The notes: generated by a model not told the origin, from the letters alone. A stretch of DNA of 40,726 bases from an uncultured Prevotellaceae bacterium (GCA_902775075.1 CACYKX010000006.1:1-40726), one strand, 5' to 3'; shown: positions 1-7,633, numbered from the stretch's first letter. A program made the numbers and translations.

Positions 1-105
1 AACGTATTCATTACCGGAATCAACAATTCCTTTGATGAATGCGTCGCGTACATTTCTTGTAAACGAATCCTCTGATGGATGACAATAAACGATAAATACC
101 TTCAT
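1..105 (-). CDS. NAD(P)H oxidoreductase, flavodoxin-like fold (N-terminal 35 residues only)
   Basis: The gene runs off the left edge and only its first 35 codons are present, beginning with ATG at 105. The peptide starts MKVFIVYCHPSEDSFTRNV. A beta strand followed by H-P-x-x-x-S-F-T is the phosphate-binding start of the NQO1/KefF-type flavodoxin_2 family, which reduces quinones with FMN or FAD. It lies 55 bp downstream of the nitroreductase on the same strand, so the two probably form a flavoenzyme operon. The family call rests on the N-terminus alone. Confidence 0.6.
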   Translation of the reverse strand, partial: MKVFIVYCHPSEDSFTRNVRDAFIKGIVDSGNEYV

Positions 106-160
106 AATTCGGCAGTTGTGAGCACATATTGCTCGTATCAATAGATATATTGTCTTTTCC

Positions 161-850
161 TTATGCCCATTCAAAATTATCTTTTCCGGCACCAATCTCA
201 AAGTGGTATTTGGCAATGCCTAAATCCATCTTTGTATATCCAATCAGGGAGAAGTTCCTCTTGGCCAGCACCCGTACAGGTTTTCCGTCCCTTGCAGGGA
301 TATACTCGAAGAAGAACTTCTGCTGATTTACAGCTGTCGGGGCAAGAAGAGCTGCTTCCACACCCTGCCTAAACCAGCTTGGCGTAAGGTCATTGGCATT
401 GCTGACCTGCTCTACGCGCTTGATCTTGTGCGAAACGCCCTGAGTCTCACCGTAGCCGATGGATATATATGCCTCGATGACCTCTCTGGCTTCAAGAATA
501 TACGTTCCTGGCACCTTGGAGTAGGAGAGACCCACCCAGCAGGTGTTCAACCCAAGTGTCTGGGCAAGCAGCACAAGCTGTTCGCCATAGTAACCCACAC
601 GTTCATCAAGATCATCTGACTTCTTTCCAGCCATGACAATATAGTTGTTGACATTACGGAACTTTCCGTATTTAGCAAGCGTTCCTTGAAACGCCTTTGG
701 CTCGTTCTGGATGAGCTGCATATGTAGCCTTCCTTCCTGGTTCAACTCCGCAATCTTTTCAGCGAGCACTCTGACTGTTTCATCAGCCAAAGGCTGTTCC
801 TTGTATGCCCTTACACTGTGCCGGGCTTGAATGGCTTCTTGTAATGTCAT
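161..850 (-). CDS. Nitroreductase family flavoprotein
   Basis: A 229-residue protein of the FMN-dependent nitroreductase superfamily, which reduces nitro compounds, quinones or flavins with NAD(P)H. The N-terminal ARHSVRAYKEQPL matches the family's R-R-S-x-R-x-[FY] FMN phosphate-binding segment. A central G-Y-Y-G-E-Q-L-V-L-L-A-Q-T-L-G-L-N-T-C-W segment and ALLAPTAVNQQ (the usual A-P-S-A-x-N-x-Q) are also present. The protein is cytosolic by sequence. ATG at 850 fits a -7 element at 876-883. The physiological substrate cannot be told from sequence. It is probably co-transcribed with the truncated flavodoxin-fold gene downstream. Confidence 0.88.
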   Translation of the reverse strand: MTLQEAIQARHSVRAYKEQPLADETVRVLAEKIAELNQEGRLHMQLIQNEPKAFQGTLAKYGKFRNVNNYIVMAGKKSDDLDERVGYYGEQLVLLAQTLGLNTCWVGLSYSKVPGTYILEAREVIEAYISIGYGETQGVSHKIKRVEQVSNANDLTPSWFRQGVEAALLAPTAVNQQKFFFEYIPARDGKPVRVLAKRNFSLIGYTKMDLGIAKYHFEIGAGKDNFEWA

Positions 851-875
851 GCTATTCTCTTATTTGTTTCGGGTG

Positions 876-883
876 CAAAGTTA
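876..883 (-). promoter_or_regulatory. Bacteroidetes -7 element (TAACTTTG) for the nitroreductase
   Basis: The minus strand reads TAACTTTG, matching TAnnTTTG, 26 bp before the ATG at 850. No good -33 TTTG was found. The 23-bp repeat array lies about 50 bp upstream. The 14 bases GTAACTTTGCACCC around this box also occur at 3741-3754 in front of the mobilisation operon. Confidence 0.6.
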
Positions 884-935
884 CTGTTTTTTCCCAGTAT
901 TACTTTCATTTTGTGACTTTTTTGAATCCTTTTGA

Positions 936-1073
936 GTATTACGGATAATATTATTATCGTATTTAAAGTAATAATGTTATCGTATTTAAAGTAATAATGT
1001 TATCGTATAACAAATAATATTATTATCATATTACATGTAATAGTATTATCGTATTACTTGTAATACGTATTAT
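936..1073. repeat. Six tandem 23-bp AT-rich repeats (iteron-like)
   Basis: Exactly six head-to-tail 23-bp units lie at 936-958, 959-981, 982-1004, 1005-1027, 1028-1050 and 1051-1073. Units 2 and 3 are identical. The others diverge but keep a start near GTAT, a central GTAATA or ATAATA and, in five of six, the end TTATC. Units 5 and 6 contain internal dyads of the type TATTAC-n-GTAATA. There are no spacers, so this is not CRISPR. The array fills the gap between the small membrane protein gene and the nitroreductase promoter. It could be a regulator-binding array or an iteron origin; the sequence does not decide. Confidence 0.85.
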
Positions 1074-1186
1074 TATTTGTCTGGCTTATAGTCAGAACGT
1101 GAGTGAAAGCCAAATACCCCCTTCAGAATGTATTTGCCTACACATGCCACGATGACGATAACTATTATTGCTTCAATATCACTCAT
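1073..1186 (-). CDS. 37-residue single-pass membrane protein
   Basis: ATG at 1186 opens a 37-codon frame ending with TAA at 1073-1075. It starts 4 bp after the stop of the PGN_0703-type gene, so it is probably translated from the same message. Residues about 4-16 are very hydrophobic (IEAIIVIVIVACVG), followed by a basic tail with K, H, R and a final K. This is a typical small inner-membrane peptide. No function is recognised. The coding call rests on tight operon spacing and the hydrophobic segment. Confidence 0.45.
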   Translation of the reverse strand: MSDIEAIIVIVIVACVGKYILKGVFGFHSRSDYKPDK

Positions 1187-1190
1187 AATT

Positions 1191-2099
1191 CTATTTTATC
1201 TTTTCAAAATTGAGGTATCTGTTCTTAAACCATATAAAAGTAGCTGCTTCTTCTGGTGGGCAGACATTAAGAGAACGATCCACGAAATCTTCTAAGGATA
1301 ATGCCTGGATCTTGTGCTTATAATCGGGAAGTAGCTCGTCTTGCAACGATTTTACCTCTTCCTCTGTCGTAGGATGGCCTTTAGGGCTTAACACTATGGA
1401 ACAGCAATCATAGGCAGGCTCCTTGATACGGTAGCATTCTGATAGCAGGAAATTCCTGTATATCTGGCTGATTGGCTTTTCGTCATTCAGAAGCTCATTC
1501 TCTGAGTCGGGTTTGAAATAGCCTAACTGCTTGATGAGAGATTTCTGCTGGTCTGTGTCACGTGCGCTGTTAGTCCCCAATACATCGGTGTATTTTGTCT
1601 CGATGGCAATAAAGCACGGGCGCATGGACTCGTCTGTGTATCTGATGATGGCATCCATGGCAGTACGGTCGTTGAGATAGTTCTCGACATCTGTATGCAG
1701 GTACTCCAGTTCTACCTCTGTCACCTTCCCAATGGATAGTTCGGGGAAAACAGAGCTGATAATCTTTGTAACCAGACCTTCTTTGCCATTCTTCAGCATT
1801 TCAATGAGTGGACAAAAGAGGTTGAAAGCCATTGGCTGACTGGATAGGAGGTTATTGAAAAGCCTGTATTCGTCGATGGTCTCATTACGCTTTTTCCCTT
1901 CTACACGCTGCTTGGCATAGTCAAATGTAAAAGCATTGACGAAATTCCTACCTGTCTTCTCGCCATTGGCTATCATGCTAATCTGCTTTGTCTTGGATGT
2001 CTTCCAGGGGCCATACCCCATCGGTTCGTGAATTTCTTCACGATACAGACTCTGTAGCAGCCTACATCTTTTCGTGAAATCGTTTATGCTGTAATTCAT
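1191..2099 (-). CDS. PGN_0703-family putative restriction endonuclease (PD-(D/E)xK fold)
   Basis: A 302-residue protein resembling the PGN_0703 family of putative restriction endonucleases known from Porphyromonas. The nuclease core is visible as D149 in TAMDAII, then FIAIETKYT with E167-T-K169, the D...E-x-K arrangement of PD-(D/E)xK enzymes. No methyltransferase gene is adjacent, so a conventional type II restriction-modification pair is not supported. It may be a solitary defence or repair nuclease. The gene lies between the DUF169 gene (7-bp gap) and the 37-residue membrane peptide, all on one strand and probably one operon. Confidence 0.7.
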   Translation of the reverse strand: MNYSINDFTKRCRLLQSLYREEIHEPMGYGPWKTSKTKQISMIANGEKTGRNFVNAFTFDYAKQRVEGKKRNETIDEYRLFNNLLSSQPMAFNLFCPLIEMLKNGKEGLVTKIISSVFPELSIGKVTEVELEYLHTDVENYLNDRTAMDAIIRYTDESMRPCFIAIETKYTDVLGTNSARDTDQQKSLIKQLGYFKPDSENELLNDEKPISQIYRNFLLSECYRIKEPAYDCCSIVLSPKGHPTTEEEVKSLQDELLPDYKHKIQALSLEDFVDRSLNVCPPEEAATFIWFKNRYLNFEKIK

Positions 2100-2106
2100 C
2101 TTAGTC

Positions 2107-2826
2107 TTATTCCGGGTTTATTCTCTCTCTAACTTTCTGCCATGCCTTGCCGTTAAACAGACATGTGTCGTGAATATACTCTGCCATTTCCTCCAAACGG
2201 CTCTTCGGAATGGCAAACATCAACTCGTTCTTGTTTACATGCGGGCGCACTGACGGGTCGAAGAAACCGATGAAGCACTGTCTTCCCATCAGCTCGTTCT
2301 CCCTGATAACCGCCCTGATCGTTGCAGAACAGCCGCTTCCCCAAGGAACGGCAACGGCATCCTGAGAGGCATTATCGTAATATGCCCATGATACCAATCC
2401 GCTCAATACATCGGGGCTGGCAAATATCAGAACGCCGTAATAGTCTATGCCCTCATCCATCAGGTCGAGCCTCTGGAAATTGATGTATCTGTACGGGCTT
2501 ACTTGAATGTCCATGTGGCTGATAGCCTTTTCCACCAGTTCCGCGCTTGCCTTATAATGCTCCTTCTCGGAAACGAAAGTAGGCACATAGGCTGGCAGTG
2601 GAGCCAGTCCACAATAGCACTTCCCGCCTCCGCAGAGCATGGTCTCAGCGTCCAAGCTAACTGGATAGCCACATCTGGCATCCTCTAAGACGGGGATGAA
2701 GCAGCCTCCAGTCTTTTCCGGCTCTGCTATAGGCGTATCGCTATGCCAGAAAGCAATAGGAAGTGCCGCATTATGTCCAAATGCCTCTTTGTAGTCTTTT
2801 ACAAGTTGTTGTTTATTGAAAGCCAT
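2107..2826 (-). CDS. DUF169 family protein
   Basis: A 239-residue protein matching DUF169, a family of unknown function found in anaerobic bacteria and archaea. The cysteine-rich segment ETMLCGGGKCYCGLAP near residues 63-75 is characteristic and could bind metal or a cofactor. Later family-like segments are SPDVLSGLVSWAYYD and the G-S-G-C-S-A-T turn. No signal peptide or membrane segment is seen. It lies 20 bp downstream of the resolvase-like gene. The gap holds AATATTATTAC, similar to the centre of the 23-bp repeats. Confidence 0.75.
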   Translation of the reverse strand: MAFNKQQLVKDYKEAFGHNAALPIAFWHSDTPIAEPEKTGGCFIPVLEDARCGYPVSLDAETMLCGGGKCYCGLAPLPAYVPTFVSEKEHYKASAELVEKAISHMDIQVSPYRYINFQRLDLMDEGIDYYGVLIFASPDVLSGLVSWAYYDNASQDAVAVPWGSGCSATIRAVIRENELMGRQCFIGFFDPSVRPHVNKNELMFAIPKSRLEEMAEYIHDTCLFNGKAWQKVRERINPE

Positions 2827-2846
2827 ATATATTACTTTTAATATTA

Positions 2847-3518
2847 TTACTCTGATGATTCCTGCTTATCGCGGTTAATTATCGGATTCTTCCTTTCACT
2901 CCATTTCTTGATTGGCCCCGAATGCTTACCACGATTTAACTTAATATTATTTTCATTGAGCACCCTGAAGATACTGCTACGGCTCTTATAGCCACATGCC
3001 CTCCATATCTCATCGATGGGATAGCCAGCCATATACATATTTATAATAGTAGCCTCTTTCTCTTTCTTCGACTCCTTGAACTTGGACATGTCATCAGCTG
3101 ACAGAATCATCTTCTGCTTAAGCTTTGTCTCATGGGCTGCAGCTTTTCGCAGGGCAAGGGCTTCATCTGGCAATGAACCGAACATTTCCAATATGGCAGA
3201 TGCCTTTGTGTCTGGGAAAAGAATGTCGCCAGAGTCGATCCTGTCCCGAATGCTGATGACACGAATGACTTTTACCCGGCAAAATTCCAGAAAGATTGCC
3301 AATTCACGAGAGCCACGCAGGGCATTGCTGAACTTGGTGATAACCACCTCGTCACCTCTTTCAAGAGAGAGCATCAGCTTTTTCCAGAGAGGACGGGTCT
3401 TCTCGTTCTCCTCACTCTCTTCTATGATCTGTATGCATCCATACTCGTTCATCCATGACCTGTCTGCTTCCAGATTGTCATAGTGTGGAGTAACCATGAT
3501 ATAGCCTATTTTTGCCAT
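2847..3518 (-). CDS. Resolvase-like serine recombinase family protein, catalytic serine absent
   Basis: A 223-residue protein with the resolvase/invertase layout: an N-terminal beta strand, ERGDEVVITKFSNALRGSREL (the family's L-x-R-x-x-R-S-x-x-E region in altered form) and a C-terminal helix-turn-helix around residues 150-190. Active enzymes start Y-x-R-V-S; here it is Y-I-M-V-T, so the nucleophilic Ser is Thr10 and the preceding Arg is Met. It therefore probably binds DNA without recombining it. Similar degenerate proteins are common in Bacteroides and Prevotella. A longer frame reaches 3563, but that ATG lies inside the -7 element (3561-3568), so ATG 3518 is preferred. Confidence 0.75.
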   Translation of the reverse strand: MAKIGYIMVTPHYDNLEADRSWMNEYGCIQIIEESEENEKTRPLWKKLMLSLERGDEVVITKFSNALRGSRELAIFLEFCRVKVIRVISIRDRIDSGDILFPDTKASAILEMFGSLPDEALALRKAAAHETKLKQKMILSADDMSKFKESKKEKEATIINMYMAGYPIDEIWRACGYKSRSSIFRVLNENNIKLNRGKHSGPIKKWSERKNPIINRDKQESSE

Positions 3519-3560
3519 AGTTTCCTGTTGTTCGTGAATGAATGTGCTCGAATTTTTGTG

Positions 3561-3568
3561 CAAATATA
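3561..3568 (-). promoter_or_regulatory. -7 element (TATATTTG) for the resolvase-like gene
   Basis: The minus strand reads TATATTTG, a perfect TAnnTTTG. Transcription would start near 3554, giving a leader of about 36 nt before ATG 3518. This box overlaps the alternative upstream ATG at 3563 and so rules it out as the main start. Confidence 0.65.
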
Positions 3569-3588
3569 GTAATTATACTTCAATTGTG

Positions 3589-3600
3589 ATTCATACTCAC
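3589..3600. promoter_or_regulatory. Putative operator half (ATTCATACTCAC) at the -33 region
   Basis: The 12-mer ATTCATACTCAC is repeated exactly in inverted orientation as GTGAGTATGAAT at 3676-3687. This copy covers the expected -33 region of the resolvase-like promoter. That suggests a regulator, possibly the resolvase-like protein itself, controls the divergent region. Confidence 0.4.
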
Positions 3601-3664
3601 CTCTTTCTTATGGAAGTTTAAGATAAATGGATTTGGACGTGCTTTAAATTGAATTATTTTTGAT

Positions 3665-3686
3665 TTCATACTGTAGTGAGTATGAA
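3665..3686. promoter_or_regulatory. Palindromic operator candidate TTCATACT-6-AGTATGAA
   Basis: Perfect 8-bp arms TTCATACT (3665-3672) and AGTATGAA (3679-3686) are separated by 6 bp. The site sits between the two divergent promoters that drive the resolvase-like gene and the mobilisation operon. The same core AGTATGA/TCATACT forms another inverted repeat at 3.35e4 (33504-33539). Confidence 0.45.
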
Positions 3687-3741
3687 TAATAAATTAGTTT
3701 AAACTTTTGTACTATCTGGTAAATCATCTGATTTTTATCCG

Positions 3742-3749
3742 TAACTTTG
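3742..3749 (+). promoter_or_regulatory. -7 element (TAACTTTG) for the mobilisation operon
   Basis: TAACTTTG matches TAnnTTTG and lies 25 bp before ATG 3775. No convincing -33 TTTG is at the right distance, so the promoter may need an activator. The surrounding 14 bases equal those at the nitroreductase promoter. Confidence 0.6.
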
Positions 3750-3774
3750 CACCCAAATTAAATCAAATTCGTGT

Positions 3775-4908
3775 ATGAAACAACTTGTATTAAAGAAACC
3801 ACTGATTTATTTCCCTAAGATGGGAATCAAGCTGAAGACAACAGCTAACCAAATGCAAAAAAGAGAGGCAAGTGAAAGAAAGCATACTCATCAGAGTTTC
3901 ATCTTTCACTTGCTTTTTTTATGTACCATTCTTTTCTGTGCCTGTTCAAGTGGAAAGCCAGACTATGATTTCAAAGACTCAAAGGATGCAATTTCTGCAT
4001 ACTCTGATTATCTGAAATGCATGAAAGACCTTCCGCAGTGCTCCACGAAGGAATTGGAGGACTGCATCAACAACTGGCATGAACTGTCTGACACCGTATA
4101 TAAATATATAAGAAATGATCCTTATTATACGGCTCATACAGATTTGAAAACTGAATTTTTTCTTTTGACTGATTCTGTCAGGGCTGAGATCCTTCGTCTG
4201 GCTTGTTCCGAGCCAAAGACCATGAAGGATGTTGCACTCCTGAAGATGCATACCTCTCCATATAGAGATAATAAGGAGTTGGCAACAGTCCAGAAGGAAG
4301 CCGAATCTTTCTTTGCCGGACTTGACAAGCTGCCCCCATACAAATCTGGTACACCCGCAGACCTGCTGAGACAGTACTCCAACTTCTTGGAGGTGGCCAA
4401 AAGCCAGGAGATATGCGACAAACAGCAGCTCCTGAAGTTCCTGGAGATTGAAGATAGGCATTTCCGTACTTTCCTTTCCCATATATCGGATTACTCGAAC
4501 ATGGGATTGAGCAGTATTACAAAAAATACGGAAATAATATGTTCTCAGATATTCCGCTCCGCTTCCAATGGTCAGCTGGAGAGCGACTACACAATGGTCT
4601 ATATGTCCATGCGTACTGACAGACGGCTTCTTCAGAACGCCGCAGTATGCAATGACATGCTTAAAGCAAAGAAGGTCAAGGAGGGTATGAAAGTAAATGC
4701 CTTCCTCTGGATGGTCATCCAGCCATACCTTTCCATGGACAGCTTTTCGATCACGATGATGACGGAAAAACAGTCCAAGCAATATATGTCTATCGCTGAG
4801 AATTATACCCAGCTCATTGACAACCTTGCAGCCGTCGGACTCGTTGACAAGGAAACAGCCCGACAGCTGCCTATGCAAATCACAAGATTATATATTTCAT
4901 CACTATAA
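3775..4908 (+). CDS. Putative lipoprotein, first gene of the mobilisation operon
   Basis: A 377-residue protein with a hydrophobic stretch ending LFCACSSG, a lipobox near residue 59, so it is probably an outer-membrane or periplasmic lipoprotein. The signal is unusually far from the first ATG. ATG at 3853 (M-Q-K-R-E) would give a normal-length leader, although 3775 sits at the usual distance from the -7 box. The rest is charged, helical and has no recognised domain. It is followed after 14 bp by the next gene. No function can be assigned beyond its place ahead of relaxase genes. Confidence 0.6.
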   Translation: MKQLVLKKPLIYFPKMGIKLKTTANQMQKREASERKHTHQSFIFHLLFLCTILFCACSSGKPDYDFKDSKDAISAYSDYLKCMKDLPQCSTKELEDCINNWHELSDTVYKYIRNDPYYTAHTDLKTEFFLLTDSVRAEILRLACSEPKTMKDVALLKMHTSPYRDNKELATVQKEAESFFAGLDKLPPYKSGTPADLLRQYSNFLEVAKSQEICDKQQLLKFLEIEDRHFRTFLSHISDYSNMGLSSITKNTEIICSQIFRSASNGQLESDYTMVYMSMRTDRRLLQNAAVCNDMLKAKKVKEGMKVNAFLWMVIQPYLSMDSFSITMMTEKQSKQYMSIAENYTQLIDNLAAVGLVDKETARQLPMQITRLYISSL

Positions 4909-4922
4909 ACCATAACCATTAT

Positions 4923-5372
4923 ATGTTAAACGAAGCAATACTGAAGTTCAAAGGACTTGCGCCTCTTATCCTCCCTGAACTGGTAAACAACAACCAGCTG
5001 GAAGAGGTTTCTATGTACGAAGACTATGCCATCCTGCCTTACTCCGTACAGAAACCGCTTCCACTCGAAGAGGTCATGGACATGTTCGAGGATAAGATGG
5101 AGATGATCATCTTGTATCATATGGTTCCGTCGGAGCAAACGGATTTCGGACATACCTGTTGTGCCTATTCCAATCCTTCGACGGAACGGATGTTCAAGGT
5201 GAATGTGACTACAAATGGTTCCGGCGAAGTAGACTCCCTGCTGGTCACCATTTACGACTCACTTGAAATAATGAGTACAGACCTCATTCAAGACCTTCGC
5301 TTGAATGAGAAGAGGGGAGAATTCAAGTATAAACGTGACCAAGCTGAAATGTTGAACGACTTCAATCTATGA
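4923..5372 (+). CDS. Conserved hypothetical protein, mobilisation operon
   Basis: A 149-residue acidic, apparently soluble protein with no signal peptide or membrane helix. It has alternating hydrophobic strands (EDYAILPYSV, MEMIILYHMV, SLLVTIYDSL), suggesting a small alpha/beta domain. I do not recognise a family. It lies 14 bp after the lipoprotein and 24 bp before the next gene, all on one strand. Confidence 0.5.
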   Translation: MLNEAILKFKGLAPLILPELVNNNQLEEVSMYEDYAILPYSVQKPLPLEEVMDMFEDKMEMIILYHMVPSEQTDFGHTCCAYSNPSTERMFKVNVTTNGSGEVDSLLVTIYDSLEIMSTDLIQDLRLNEKRGEFKYKRDQAEMLNDFNL

Positions 5373-5396
5373 CAACAGACGTTGCCTGATATATGT

Positions 5397-5762
5397 ATGA
5401 ACAAGAAGACATATTATCAAATTGCAGACGTTATTCAACATTACCGAACATGGCTGAAAGTTTTAGATACGGAACAGGTGACACCCATGAGACTGTTCGT
5501 GGACGGAGAACTGAAGACCTGCATGTGCAAGACGCTTACGCTTCAGTCTTATCGGGAACACTATGGCTTTGTCCGGACGAGGAAGTGGCACATCACGGAG
5601 TACGACATTGGCAGAGGAGTTGTAGCACTCGTCCGCAAGGATCCTGATGCCCGTAAAAGAATTGAACGTGAAAAGCTCACGTTGACAGATGTTGAATACA
5701 TCATAGAGAAAGCATCATTCGGAATTATAAAACTGGAATTGGACAGATACGATTATGACTGA
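5397..5762 (+). CDS. Hypothetical protein, mobilisation operon
   Basis: A 121-residue basic protein (MNKKTYYQIADVIQHYRTW...) with no recognised domain. A TTG 15 bp upstream is in frame, but ATG 5397 is the better start. The N-terminal half looks helical; a middle segment FVDGELKTCMCKTL could be strands. Its stop overlaps the next start by 8 bp (5755-5762), indicating translational coupling. Confidence 0.5.
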   Translation: MNKKTYYQIADVIQHYRTWLKVLDTEQVTPMRLFVDGELKTCMCKTLTLQSYREHYGFVRTRKWHITEYDIGRGVVALVRKDPDARKRIEREKLTLTDVEYIIEKASFGIIKLELDRYDYD

Positions 5763-6054
5763 CAATCAGAAATTATACTCATTCTTCTCGATGTGGATTA
5801 CTGTCTGCATTGTTATACTCTGTGTCTTTGACCCTGCACTCTGGATCGAGGCCATCCTCGGCCTGAACATCTTAGGTTGTCTCTGTGTCATGAGAGCCGT
5901 TCATAACTCGGCAATCATGCCTCCAGAAGCAGATGCGACCAAGGACGTGGTACAAGATGCCTCTCAGGATGATGCCACATGCCAGTTGAAGGATGTAACC
6001 ACAAATAATCCATCTGATATGTCAGAAGACGTATCGGATAACTCATTGAAATAA
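5755..6054 (+). CDS. Small two-helix membrane protein
   Basis: A 99-residue protein. Residues about 9-25 (FFSMWITVCIVILCVF) and 31-47 (IEAILGLNILGCLCVM) form two membrane segments. They are followed by a polar, Asp/Ser/Thr-rich tail of about 50 residues that is probably disordered. No family is recognised. It is coupled to the preceding gene by overlap and followed by another membrane protein after 26 bp. Confidence 0.5.
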   Translation: MTDNQKLYSFFSMWITVCIVILCVFDPALWIEAILGLNILGCLCVMRAVHNSAIMPPEADATKDVVQDASQDDATCQLKDVTTNNPSDMSEDVSDNSLK

Positions 6055-6080
6055 AACAGATAAATCAACAATAATCGACA

Positions 6081-6680
6081 ATGGAACAGATATTCAATTT
6101 ACTTTTCAAAGGCATTATTATCCTTTATCCCATAGTTCTGGGATGTGGCATGATTCTCTCCTATAAAAAGGACACACCTTTTATGCGTCTATTCTATTTG
6201 AGAATGTCACTAATTGAGAGCGCAAAGAAGTTCTATGCTCTCATCTTCTTTATCATGCTGTTAATATACAACTACTGTTGCTACGAGACTTATTCAAATG
6301 TAAAGGAAGTGATGGTGGCTGCTTTGCTGTCAGTACCATTCCTATCCTCCAGGCTTACCGAAAAGATACTTCAGAGACTCACGAACTACGGTGACCTTAT
6401 GCTGAGTGCATTGGTATTCCTGATGGTATTCGGACTGGTCAGCGGAATGAACATCATAGTGGTCACTGGCCTTACGTATCTTGTGGCAGCACTTTTTTAC
6501 CCTCCTTCAGTAATGGAATGGATTAGAGAGGAAGAACAGGATTTGGAGGATATTGATGAAATCATTCCTTTCATCATAGAACACTACTATGTCCGTCCAC
6601 GCTTGTTACTGGCAGATCTTCTGAAACACCTTGCTCAAAATAAAACCATTAAAAAAGAAAATGATGACAAAGAAAAATAA
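6081..6680 (+). CDS. Multipass membrane protein, mobilisation operon
   Basis: A 199-residue protein with about four hydrophobic segments: residues 8-25, 50-65, 78-90 and 105-140. The C-terminus is charged and ends in a lysine-rich tail. No conserved family is recognised. Its 3' end overlaps the following gene by 20 bp, which fits coupling to the DNA-binding protein next to the relaxase. A role in anchoring mobilisation proteins at the membrane is possible but unproven. Confidence 0.5.
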   Translation: MEQIFNLLFKGIIILYPIVLGCGMILSYKKDTPFMRLFYLRMSLIESAKKFYALIFFIMLLIYNYCCYETYSNVKEVMVAALLSVPFLSSRLTEKILQRLTNYGDLMLSALVFLMVFGLVSGMNIIVVTGLTYLVAALFYPPSVMEWIREEEQDLEDIDEIIPFIIEHYYVRPRLLLADLLKHLAQNKTIKKENDDKEK

Positions 6681-7632
6681 TTCTTATTCTGTAGTTTCAG
6701 GAGGACAACAGGACGCAGAGCGTTCCTTGCTGGAATACTTGAAGCCAAAACAGGAAGACCGTTTTAGTAAACTGGAGGCTTTCTGTGATTTGCTGTCCCG
6801 CGCATCCAACGGTGCATCTTCCTGTATGTGTGGTGACAAGAAGGTTGACCTGCTTCCGGGACAGTTCGTGGCCACCGTGTCTGACCTGGCACGTACATGG
6901 CAGTGGCAGAGGGCCACAGTCAGACAGTTTCTGGAAGGACTGGTCACTCTCGGTCAGGTTCATATGGAACCTTTCGTCAAGAGCTATGTCTTTACCGTCA
7001 ACCAGTCAAAGCGTATGTCTTTTGACATTCAGGATGCTGATGACGTGCTTGACTTCTGCATCATGCAGTTTTCCAGATACACGGCTGGCCATCTGCCAGC
7101 AGAAGAGGTGGCCAAAGCTTTCGACAATTACTTTGACATGAAAGCTGAAATCGCTACAAACAGCGAAAGCCCTTCGAGGGAAATGATATCCGTACTTCAG
7201 AACCAGACTCAGGTGTTCAGTCATCTGGTGACTGTCCTGTTGGAAAAGATCGAAGGACAGAAGCCCGTCGCAAAACCCGTCGTTGATGCCTCGCGTCTTC
7301 TCTTTGGCCGAGAGGGACTATGGAAGTGGCAGAATGTTCTGTCTTGTCTGGATATACTGTCAACGGCATTTGCCGAACAGACCCGTCCCAGCTCGATAAG
7401 TCGCTTGCACAATCTTCATAGCGAAGCAGAGCTGTCTCTGATGGATTCCATCTATACCTCTTATAAGGATTCCTCGGAAAACTCCGATTCGGCTCAGGAA
7501 CCATCTCTTGCCTCCAAGAGTCAGGATAGTCCTTCTCTTGGTGAAGAAGCATCTGGTGGCGTTAAGAACGCCCCTTCATCCTTAAACAAGGTCAGTCCTT
7601 CACGTCCTGGCAATGCCGGACTTCAGGATTAA
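6661..7632 (+). CDS. Winged-helix/DnaD-like DNA-binding protein next to the relaxase
   Basis: A 323-residue protein. Residues about 60-95 hold L-P-G-Q-F-V-A-T-V-S-D-L-A-R-T-W and then W-Q-R-A-T-V-R-Q-F-L-E-G-L. This is the wing-and-recognition-helix pattern seen in phage and plasmid replication or DnaD-like proteins of Bacteroidetes. The C-terminal 60 residues are Ser-rich and low in complexity. ATG 6661 is chosen; an ATG at 6631 would extend deep into the previous gene. Sitting directly before the hairpin cluster and relaxase, it may be a relaxosome accessory or oriT-binding protein, or a replication initiator. Confidence 0.55.
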   Translation: MMTKKNNSYSVVSGGQQDAERSLLEYLKPKQEDRFSKLEAFCDLLSRASNGASSCMCGDKKVDLLPGQFVATVSDLARTWQWQRATVRQFLEGLVTLGQVHMEPFVKSYVFTVNQSKRMSFDIQDADDVLDFCIMQFSRYTAGHLPAEEVAKAFDNYFDMKAEIATNSESPSREMISVLQNQTQVFSHLVTVLLEKIEGQKPVAKPVVDASRLLFGREGLWKWQNVLSCLDILSTAFAEQTRPSSISRLHNLHSEAELSLMDSIYTSYKDSSENSDSAQEPSLASKSQDSPSLGEEASGGVKNAPSSLNKVSPSRPGNAGLQD

Positions 7633-7633
7633 C

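Noticed and set aside
936..1073. CRISPR array
   Set aside because: The repeats touch each other without spacers, are very A+T-rich and no cas gene is nearby.
1191..2099. Complete restriction-modification system
   Set aside because: A nuclease-like gene is present but no DNA methyltransferase is nearby.
3518..3563. Upstream start for the resolvase-like gene at 3563
   Set aside because: That ATG lies inside a perfect -7 box, and the added residues do not fit the family's usual start.
3979..4878. Minus-strand open frame of 299 codons
   Set aside because: It is antisense to the first lipoprotein gene of the mobilisation operon. It is rich in His, Cys and Leu, as expected from reversed codons, and has no domain.
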